Position numbers and translations under genes: made by a program
Part shown: piece by piece, positions 54,461 through 64,000 of the stretch
How the letters are laid out: every line of letters begins with the position of its first letter
Numbering within the stretch: the stretch's first letter is position 1
The notes under the pieces: generated by a model
What the model was told of the DNA's origin: nothing
Databases searched by the model: none
What the model saw: the letters and a program-made list of their open reading frames with translations, nothing else
NCBI GenBank assembly: GCA_017848855.1
Contig: JAFIHF010000021.1
Coordinates: 29,385-93,384 of the forward strand
Reading direction: 5' to 3'
DNA from: Rhodanobacter denitrificans
GTDB taxonomy: Bacteria > Pseudomonadota > Gammaproteobacteria > Xanthomonadales > Rhodanobacteraceae
DNA: 64,000 bases

Positions 54461-54712
54461 GTTTTTCGCCCGGCATGCGCACAAGTTCTTGATAAGCTGG
54501 GCGGGAAGCTGTGGATAATGGGTGGATGACGGCAGCCAGAAACTTATCCACATTCCACCCACGCCGAAGGCACCGCTTTCCGCACACCGGAAAAATCAAG
54601 CAAGTCATTGATTTCAAACGAATGATCGGCCAAAAAAAGTTATCCACGCCGTCTACAGCAACCACCAACTTTCTTTCAAAGACAGAACAGCAGGCATAGG
54701 GGACGCGCAGAC
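54461..54712. other. oriC: Replication origin oriC
   Basis: The 252-bp dnaA-dnaN gap is AT-rich for this genome. It holds TGTGGATAA (54510-54518), TTATCCACA (54544-54552) and TTATCCACG (54640-54648). AT-rich tracts CAAGTCATTGATTTCAAACG and CCAAAAAAAG (54600-54640) lie between boxes and are candidates for the unwinding element. Gene strands switch from leftward (rpmH side) to rightward (gyrB side) here. Confidence 0.85.
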
Positions 54713-55813
54713 ATGCAATTCAGCATCCAACGAGAAGCTCTGCTCAAGCCGCTGCAGCAGGTCGTGGGCGTGGTGGAACGCCGCCAGACCCTGCCGGTGC
54801 TGGCCAACCTGCTGGTCAAGGTCACGGACGGCCAGCTGTCGCTGACGGGCACCGACCTCGAAGTCGAGATGATCGCCACCACGCCGGCCGACAAGCTGGT
54901 CGACGGCGAGATCACCATTCCCGCGCGCAAGTTCTTCGACATCGTGCGCGCGCTGCCGGACGGCGCCGCGATCGAGCTCAAGCTCAACGGCGACCGCGTG
55001 GCGATGAACGCCGGCCGCAGCCGCTTCACCCTGACCACCCTGCCGGCCAGCGAATTCCCCACCATCGACTCGATCGAGCTGGTGGAAAAGGTCAGCCTGC
55101 CGGAAGAGGCGCTGCGCGACCTGATGGAGCGCACCGCGTTCGCGATGGCGAACCAGGACGTGCGCTACTACTTGAACGGCATGCTGCTGGACCTGCAGGA
55201 GCACAGCCTGCGCTGCGTGGCCACCGACGGCCACCGCCTCGCGATGAAGGAAACCAGCCTGGCGACCTCGGTGAAGACGCGCCGCCAGATCATCATCCCG
55301 CGCAAGGGCGTGGGCGAGCTGATCGGCCTGCTGGAACCGGGCGAGGGCACGGTGGAGCTGGAATTCGGCCGCAACCACCTGCGCGTGCGCCGCGGCGGCG
55401 TCACCTTCACCTCCAAGCTGATCGACGGCCGCTTTCCCGACTACGAGGCGGTGATTCCGCTCGGCGCCGACAAGACCGCCACGCTGGACCGCGAGGTGCT
55501 GCGCGGCGCGCTGCAGCGCGCCGCGATCCTCTCCAATGAGAAGTACCGCGGCGTGAAGCTGGAACTGTCGCCGGGCAAGCTGCGCATCGTGGCGCACAAC
55601 CCCGAGCAGGAAGAGGCGGTGGAGGAGGTCGAGGCCGACACCCATGTCTCCGACCTCGCCGTGGGCTTCAACGTGGGCTACCTGCTGGATGCGCTGTCCG
55701 CGCTGCGCGGCGAGCAGGCCCGCCTGAGCCTGCGCGATGCGCAGTCCAGCTGCCTCGTGCAGGAACACGATGGCGAGCAGGCCCGTCACGTGATCATGCC
55801 CTTGCGCCTCTGA
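54713..55813 (+). CDS. dnaN: DNA polymerase III beta sliding clamp
   Basis: The product is 366 residues, the normal length for three repeated clamp domains. MQFSIQREALLKPLQQVVGV and VVERRQTLPVLANLLVKV open it; ATDGHRLAMKE and SRLIDGRFPDYEAVIP-like text mark the second domain; the end is HVIMPLRL. The dimer ring tethers polymerase III to DNA. It follows the origin and precedes recF. Confidence 0.98.
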   Translation: MQFSIQREALLKPLQQVVGVVERRQTLPVLANLLVKVTDGQLSLTGTDLEVEMIATTPADKLVDGEITIPARKFFDIVRALPDGAAIELKLNGDRVAMNAGRSRFTLTTLPASEFPTIDSIELVEKVSLPEEALRDLMERTAFAMANQDVRYYLNGMLLDLQEHSLRCVATDGHRLAMKETSLATSVKTRRQIIIPRKGVGELIGLLEPGEGTVELEFGRNHLRVRRGGVTFTSKLIDGRFPDYEAVIPLGADKTATLDREVLRGALQRAAILSNEKYRGVKLELSPGKLRIVAHNPEQEEAVEEVEADTHVSDLAVGFNVGYLLDALSALRGEQARLSLRDAQSSCLVQEHDGEQARHVIMPLRL

Positions 55814-55902
55814 CGCATGCCGCATCAGCCGCCGTACGGCAGCACGCAACGCCGGAGCCGTCGCGAGACGCTCCGGCGTTCTTGCATGGGGCAGGGCCGG
55901 GC

Positions 55903-56982
55903 ATGAGGCTGGAACGCCTGCGCATCCAGGACCTGCGCTGCCTGCACGAGGTCGAGTTGGCGCTCGCGCCCGGCCTCAACGTCTTCGTGGGCGCGAACGG
56001 TGCCGGCAAGACCAGCGTGCTGGAAGCCGTGTTCCTGCTTTCGCATGCGCGCTCGTTCCGCAGCGGGGCGCGCGAAGCCTTGCTGGCGCGGGGCGCGGCG
56101 CGGCTGTCCGTATTCGCCGAATTGCGCCAGGGTGGGGATCGCCTGCTGCGGCTGGGCCTGGGCCGCGCGGCCTCGCGTTGGGAAGCGCGCCTCGAAGGCG
56201 AGGGCGCCAGCCTGGGCGAACTGATCGCCGAGTGCGCGGTGACCTGCTTCGAGCCGGGCTCGCATGCACTGATCGCTGGCGCCGCCGAGGAGCGCCGCCG
56301 CTTCCTCGACTGGGGCGTGTTCCACGTGGAACACGCGTTCCTGGACAACTGGCGCCGCTACCAGCGCGCGCTGAAGCAGCGCAACAGCCTGCTGCGCGCG
56401 GGCACGGAACCGGGTTCGCCCTTGTACGCCCCGTGGGAAACCGAATTGGCCGCGCTGGCGGACTGGATCGACAATCAGCGCCGCAGTTATCTGGCCCGCC
56501 TGCGGCCACTCCTGCATACCTGCGTGGCCGCCTTGCTGCCGGAGCTCGGCGCGCCGGAACTGCGCTACCGCCGCGGCTGGGCCGAGGAACGCGAGCTGCG
56601 CGAACAACTGGAAGCCCAGCGTGGCCGCGACCTCGCCCGCGGCCATACCAGCCTCGGCGCACACCGCGCCGACTGGTCGCTGGCCTTCGAACACGCGCCC
56701 CAGCGCGAGCATCTGTCGCGCGGGCAGGAAAAGCTCGCCGCGCTGGGCTGCCTGCTGGCGCAGGCGCGGCTGTACGCCGAACAGCACGGCGACTGGCCGA
56801 TCATCTGCCTCGACGACCTCGCCTCCGAACTGGACGAGGCGCACCAGGCCGCGGTGATCGCCCAGCTCGCCGGCAGCGGGGCGCAGGTGCTGGTGACCGG
56901 CACCGAGCTGCCGGCGCCGCTGCGCGGGCTGCCGCACCGCCTGTTCCACGTGGAACAGGGCCGGCTGACGCGCCTGCTATAA
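55903..56982 (+). CDS. recF: DNA repair protein RecF
   Basis: The product is 359 residues from the ATG at 55903. RLRIQDLRCLHEVELAL and the Walker A GANGAGKTSVLEAVFLLSHA (about 32-51) are at the N-terminus. SRGQEKLAALGCLLAQARL is the ABC signature, and ICLDDLASELDEAH is Walker B. RecF loads RecA at gaps with RecO and RecR. A TTG at 55882 would add 7 residues but is less likely. Confidence 0.96.
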   Translation: MRLERLRIQDLRCLHEVELALAPGLNVFVGANGAGKTSVLEAVFLLSHARSFRSGAREALLARGAARLSVFAELRQGGDRLLRLGLGRAASRWEARLEGEGASLGELIAECAVTCFEPGSHALIAGAAEERRRFLDWGVFHVEHAFLDNWRRYQRALKQRNSLLRAGTEPGSPLYAPWETELAALADWIDNQRRSYLARLRPLLHTCVAALLPELGAPELRYRRGWAEERELREQLEAQRGRDLARGHTSLGAHRADWSLAFEHAPQREHLSRGQEKLAALGCLLAQARLYAEQHGDWPIICLDDLASELDEAHQAAVIAQLAGSGAQVLVTGTELPAPLRGLPHRLFHVEQGRLTRLL

Positions 56983-59481
<2,499 letters not shown>

Positions 59482-59489
59482 ATGTCCGC

Positions 59490-59513
59490 GCGGCAGGGCC
59501 CCGGCCCTGCCGC
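59490..59513 (+). terminator. Hairpin after gyrB
   Basis: GCGGCAGGG pairs with CCCTGCCGC around a six-base loop, 9 bp past the gyrB stop. No T-run follows, so it is a stabilising hairpin or a weak terminator. Confidence 0.5.
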
Positions 59514-59541
59514 ACGGCGGCGTGTGCAAGCGCATCAATGT

Positions 59542-59555
59542 ATTAATGCATTAAT
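59542..59555. promoter_or_regulatory. AT-rich palindrome between gyrB and the TPR gene
   Basis: ATTAATGCATTAAT is a perfect 14-bp palindrome in an otherwise GC-rich 318-bp gap. Flanking bases extend it imperfectly (CATCAATGT and TGTGCGATG). It could be a regulator site. The rest of the gap to 59715 shows no gene. Confidence 0.45.
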
Positions 59556-59715
59556 GTGCGATGCGGAGCAGCCGACGGTGTGGCCGCAGGGCGGCGCCGC
59601 GATTCCGGTGCGATTCGCGCGGCGTGGCGCAGGAAATGTCGGTCAATTCGCGCACGTATGGAGTGGGTTTACGCAAGTCATTGATCCGACAAGGGCTTTC
59701 TTGCCGCAATGCAAC

Positions 59716-59745
59716 TTGTCACGCACGCATCGCACAAGGTAGTCT
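59716..59745 (+). promoter_or_regulatory. Candidate sigma-70 promoter for the TPR gene
   Basis: TTGTCA (59716-59721) and TAGTCT (59740-59745) are spaced by 18 bp and lie 54 bp before the start codon. The match to consensus is moderate. Confidence 0.5.
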
Positions 59746-59799
59746 CAGCGATCCCCTGCGCATCACGCACTGCGTAAAACCCGGACATTGAGGATCGCC

Positions 59800-61092
59800 A
59801 TGAAGCACACGCCCCTGTTCACGATGCTGGCCGGCGCCGCGCTGGCGTTCACCTTCGCGGCGGCGCCCATGCCCGCCCACGCGGCGGGTGCGTCGAAAGA
59901 GAAGCCGGCCGTGCAGTATCCGAACACCACGCGTGTCGCGCCGAAGCTCGACCTCACCAGCGAGAAGGATCAGAAGGCGCTCAACGCCGGCCTCGACGCG
60001 GTGAACGCCGGCGACAAGGCCAAGGCCGAGCAGCTGCTGCAGCCCATCGTCGACGGCAGCAAGAGCAAGTACGCGCAGGCGATCGCGCTGCAGGGCCTGG
60101 CCAACGTCGCCTACAACGCGGGTGACGTGAAGGGCGCGATCCCGCTGCTGAAGCGCGCGCTCGACAACGGCGTGATGCCGAACGACACCTACTTCCAGCT
60201 GATGTACGAACTGGCCCAGATGTACGCCGCCGACGAGCAGTACCAGGCCTCGCTGGACACCGTCGCCAAGTGGCGCGCCGAGGGCAAGAAGGAAACGGCG
60301 GACTCCTACGGCCTGGAAGGCATGGACTACTACCGCCTCGAGAAGTACCCGGAGGCGATCGCGGCGATCCAGAAGGCCAAGTCGCTCACCGACAAGCCGC
60401 AGGATTCCTGGAACCAGATCCTGATGGCCAGCTACGCCGAATCCGGCAAGGGCGGCGACGCCGCGAAGATGGCGGTCGACGAATACCAGAAGAACCCCAC
60501 CGACAGCAGCATGCTGCACAACGCCAGCGCGATCCTGCTGCAGCAGCAGGACTACGCCGGCGCGGTCAAGGTGCTGGAGCAGGGCCGCGCGAACGGCGCG
60601 CTGAAGGACGAGGGCGACTGGATCAACCTGGTCAAGGCCTACCTGCTGCAGGCGCAGAACGGCGGCGACGCCAAGAGCGGCAGCGCCAAGGCGCTGGCCG
60701 TCTTCGACGACGGCGAGAGCAAGGGCGCGATCAAGCCCAGCGCCGCCAACTACAAGCTGGCCGGCGACGCCGCCGTGATCGGCGAGAACGACGCCAAGGC
60801 GATCGGCTACTACCAGAAGGGCGCTGCGCTGGCCAGCGACGGCGAGCTCGATGTCGCGCTGGGCCGCGTCTACTTCCAGGACCAGAAGTTCTCCGACGCG
60901 CGCAAGTACCTCAAGCAGGGCCTCGCCAAGGGCGTCAAGCACAAGGGCCAAGCCTACATGGTGCTGGCCGAGACCGAGCGCCAGTTGAAGGACAAGGCCG
61001 GCGCGGTCACCGCGATGATGGAAGCCGCCAAGGACCCGGAAACCGCCAGCAAGGCCAACGATTGGCTGCGCAAGTCCGGCGTGGGCAAGTGA
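59800..61092 (+). CDS. Exported tetratricopeptide-repeat protein
   Basis: The product is 430 residues with a signal peptide (TMLAGAALAFTFAAAPMPAHA). From about residue 55 it is almost all helical with TPR-like units: DAVNAGDKAKAEQLLQPIVD, NVAYNAGDVKGAIPLLKRAL, DYYRLEKYPEAIAAIQKAKS, ILLQQQDYAGAVKVLEQGRA and YFQDQKFSDARKYLKQGLAK. It is likely periplasmic. Its place 195 bp before tonB recalls TPR proteins of Xanthomonadales encoded beside the TonB system, suggesting help in nutrient uptake; that role is inference. Confidence 0.8.
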   Translation: MKHTPLFTMLAGAALAFTFAAAPMPAHAAGASKEKPAVQYPNTTRVAPKLDLTSEKDQKALNAGLDAVNAGDKAKAEQLLQPIVDGSKSKYAQAIALQGLANVAYNAGDVKGAIPLLKRALDNGVMPNDTYFQLMYELAQMYAADEQYQASLDTVAKWRAEGKKETADSYGLEGMDYYRLEKYPEAIAAIQKAKSLTDKPQDSWNQILMASYAESGKGGDAAKMAVDEYQKNPTDSSMLHNASAILLQQQDYAGAVKVLEQGRANGALKDEGDWINLVKAYLLQAQNGGDAKSGSAKALAVFDDGESKGAIKPSAANYKLAGDAAVIGENDAKAIGYYQKGAALASDGELDVALGRVYFQDQKFSDARKYLKQGLAKGVKHKGQAYMVLAETERQLKDKAGAVTAMMEAAKDPETASKANDWLRKSGVGK

Positions 61093-61286
61093 TTGCCTGA
61101 CAAGGAAACACGGGACGGATGGACGTCCATCCGCCCGCCCCGCGAGCGCTATACAAAAGTCAGACGCTGTTGTACCGTTGAAACCTCCCCTGCGTAGCCC
61201 CTACGGTGCGTCCCGTCCATATGCCGGATGGGACTTGCCGGGTCGGCGGCGACGCTTTCTCCGTTCCCAGCTCCAGATAGTCACAG

Positions 61287-61946
<660 letters not shown>

Positions 61947-61996
61947 TCCTCGTTACAGCCTCCACAGTTCACGCTTGACTTCCCAAGGGTAGCGTT

Positions 61997-62746
61997 ATGT
62001 TCCTACAGACTCCTGCACCGACCGAAGCCGCCGCCCAGGTGGCTGGCAATTCCAACGCCGAAGCCATGAAGCAGATGGGCTTCGCCAACCTCGCCCACGG
62101 CTTCGACTGGCTGGGCTGGGTGGTGTTCGTCACCCTGGTGGTGATGTCCTTCCTGTCCTGGTACTTCATCATCGCCAACACCATCCGCAACGGCTTGGTG
62201 AAGGGGCGCGCCGACGGCGTCATCAACGGCTTCTGGAACAACCCGTCCACCCAGGACGCGATCCGCGAGCTGGAAAACCAGCCCAAGGGCGAACCGTTCT
62301 CGAAGATCGCGCTGGACGCCGCCTCCGCGGTGGCCCACCACCAGCAGTCGAACAAGGGTGGCCTGGCGGAGTCGCTGAGCCGTTCCGAGTTCGTCGACCG
62401 CGCGCTGCGCCAGGCCGTGGCCCGCGAGAGCCTGCGCCTCGAAGGCGGCCAGACCCTGCTCGCCACGGTGGGTTCGGCGGCGCCGTTCGTCGGTCTGCTC
62501 GGTACCGTGTGGGGCATCTACCACGCGCTGATCGGCATCGCCGCCAGCGGCAACGCCTCGATGAGCGCGGTGGCCGGCCCGGTGGGCGAGGCGCTGATCA
62601 TGACCGCGATCGGTCTGTTCACCGCGATCCCGGCCCTGCTCGCGTTCAACTTCTTCAACCGGTCGAACCGCGTCATCTTTGCCCGTTTCGACGAGTTCGC
62701 GCACGACCTGCACGACTTCTTCGCGACCGGCTCGCGCGTCGAGTGA
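61997..62746 (+). CDS. exbB: ExbB proton-channel subunit
   Basis: The product is 249 residues. Three membrane helices are seen: LGWVVFVTLVVMSFLSWYFI, LATVGSAAPFVGLLGTVWGI and ALIMTAIGLFTAIPALLAFN. The second and third carry the conserved polar residues of MotA/TolQ/ExbB channels. It forms the pentameric channel around ExbD. tonB ends 50 bp upstream and exbD follows after 11 bp. Confidence 0.96.
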   Translation: MFLQTPAPTEAAAQVAGNSNAEAMKQMGFANLAHGFDWLGWVVFVTLVVMSFLSWYFIIANTIRNGLVKGRADGVINGFWNNPSTQDAIRELENQPKGEPFSKIALDAASAVAHHQQSNKGGLAESLSRSEFVDRALRQAVARESLRLEGGQTLLATVGSAAPFVGLLGTVWGIYHALIGIAASGNASMSAVAGPVGEALIMTAIGLFTAIPALLAFNFFNRSNRVIFARFDEFAHDLHDFFATGSRVE

Positions 62747-62757
62747 GGGATTGACCC

Positions 62758-63183
62758 ATGGCAATGAGCGTCGGAGGCAATACCGGCGGTCCGGTTTCGG
62801 AAATCAACGTCACGCCGCTGGCTGACGTGATGCTGGTGCTGCTGATCATCTTCATGATCACCGCGCCGTTGATGTCCCACCCGATCACCGTCACGGTGCC
62901 GACCGCAAATCCGAAGAGCAGCGAGGAGAAGGCGCCGGAAACCCCGCCGCTGGACCTGGCGATCAAGGAAGACGGCACGATGTACTTCCAGGACCACCAG
63001 ATCGGCGAGGCGGAGCTGAAGTCCCAGTTCGCGGTGAACGCGCAGAAGTCGCCGCAGCCGGAGCTGCAGATCCGCGCCGACAAGGCGATCGAGTGGAAGA
63101 CCGTGCGCAAGGTCATCAGCGACGCCAAGGGCCAGGGCATGGTGCACGTCGGCTTCATGACCACCGCGCCGGCGAAGGAGTAA
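62758..63183 (+). CDS. exbD: ExbD subunit 1
   Basis: The product is 141 residues. SEINVTPLADVMLVLLIIFM carries the proton-binding Asp (ADVML) in the single membrane helix. The periplasmic part follows, with LAIKEDGTMYFQDHQIGEAE. Together with ExbB it uses the proton gradient to drive TonB. It is 5 bp from the second exbD. Confidence 0.95.
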   Translation: MAMSVGGNTGGPVSEINVTPLADVMLVLLIIFMITAPLMSHPITVTVPTANPKSSEEKAPETPPLDLAIKEDGTMYFQDHQIGEAELKSQFAVNAQKSPQPELQIRADKAIEWKTVRKVISDAKGQGMVHVGFMTTAPAKE

Positions 63184-63188
63184 GCAGC

Positions 63189-63599
<411 letters not shown>

Positions 63600-63632
63600 G
63601 CCCGCGACCGCCGTACCCAAGCGTTACCCGCG

Positions 63633-63665
63633 CCAACCCCCGCCTTGTGCGGGGGTTGGCGTTTG
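63633..63665 (+). terminator. Rho-independent terminator of the tonB-exb operon
   Basis: CCAACCCCCGC (63633-63643) pairs perfectly with GCGGGGGTTGG (63649-63659) around CTTGT, followed by CGTTTG. It lies 34 bp after the exbD2 stop. Confidence 0.8.
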
Positions 63666-63810
63666 TGCGGCCGGAAATGTTTGGACGTCTGGGCGTCTGT
63701 GCTGATTCGGAGGCAAAGATGTCCCGGTCCATCTTTGACTTCAAGAGGCGTCACGCCCGTGCAAGCACACTGCTTTCCGGAATATCTCGTCGGTGATCTG
63801 CACCCCTCTC

Positions 63811-64000
63811 TTTCCGGGACGGGTGCTCGCGAGAACCATTGGATTCCGCGCCTTGGCTCGCCTGCCGCAGCGCGCTTTTCCCCTCTCCCACTGGTGGGAG
63901 AGGGGTTGGGGGAGAGGGGCTTTTGCCCTCGCGCTTCCGCAAGGAACAAGGCGGTTTCGGACGCCTGCCGGCGCCCGAGTCACTTCTCTTTGCTGGCCCA
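63811..64000 (+). repeat. Composite multi-hairpin repeat, copy 5 (forward, cut by window end)
   Basis: CGGGTGCTCGCGAG (63822-63835), then the A hairpin CTCTCCCACTGGTGGGAGAG (63883-63902) with GGGTTGGGGGAGAGGGG, the GCCTGCCGGCGCCCGAG linker, and the left B arm GTCACTTCTCTTTGCTGGCC. The window ends inside the B hairpin. The stretch 63666-63810 shows no gene. Confidence 0.75.

Overview
The window is a 64 kb piece of a high-GC gammaproteobacterial chromosome that spans the replication origin. The organism is most likely in the Xanthomonadales, family Rhodanobacteraceae (Rhodanobacter, Dyella or Luteibacter type). Reasons: a tonB-exbB-exbD-exbD2 operon, a Xanthomonas-like N-acetylglucosamine cluster (LacI regulator, NagP-type transporter, TonB-dependent receptor, GH20, NagX), the dnaA-dnaN-recF-gyrB and rpmH-rnpA-yidC-mnmE order, and many short palindromic repeats. 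Genus assignment is inference.

Layout. 1-6.3 kb: end of a 6-phosphogluconate dehydrogenase gene and a divergent glycoside hydrolase pair that resembles the C-terminal half of cyclic beta-1,2-glucan synthase split into two genes. 6.3-12.3 kb: lipid A type acyltransferase, D-aminoacyl-tRNA deacylase, rpoD, a repeat-filled gap, a cytochrome b561/VIT1 pair and a small NTF2-like gene. 12.4-14.9 kb: a CAT-anticodon tRNA followed by an accessory patch (HNH nuclease, nucleotidyltransferase/HEPN pair). 14.8-22.9 kb: a lipase, a secreted trypsin-like protease and a very long Lhr-type helicase gene. 22.9-33.3 kb: the N-acetylglucosamine/chitin cluster, with a divergent control region carrying two matching palindromes that embed -35 hexamers. 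33.3-34.3 kb: a repeat-only gap. 34.3-46 kb: a RimK-like ligase with a divergent GNAT, lptM-dapF-DUF484-xerC, hslVU and a ribokinase. 45-50 kb: an AlbA-type regulator, a SWIM-SNF2 helicase and mnmE. 50-59.5 kb: yidC, rnpA, rpmH, dnaA, oriC, dnaN, recF, gyrB. 59.8-63.6 kb: a TPR protein and tonB-exbB-exbD-exbD2.

The most unusual feature is how far short palindromic repeats have invaded genes. One family (arms rich in CTCTCCCC/GGGGAGAG) is inserted in frame four times in the Lhr helicase, adding about 230 residues in linkers while the frame stays open. Other repeats supply the C-terminus of HslV and the sequence just before hslU, and the stop codon of the acyltransferase gene. A second, longer composite repeat (about 350 bp, several hairpins) occurs as inverted pairs after rpoD and after the LacI gene. 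Its stems differ between copies by compensatory base changes, which argues for a conserved folded RNA or single-stranded DNA form.

How the genes work together: the TonB complex at the right end would energise the TonB-dependent receptor of the N-acetylglucosamine cluster. Chitin-derived sugars would be trimmed by the GH20 enzyme, imported by the NagP-like permease and phosphorylated by the glucokinase-family enzyme, under the LacI regulator. Deacetylase and deaminase genes are not in the window.
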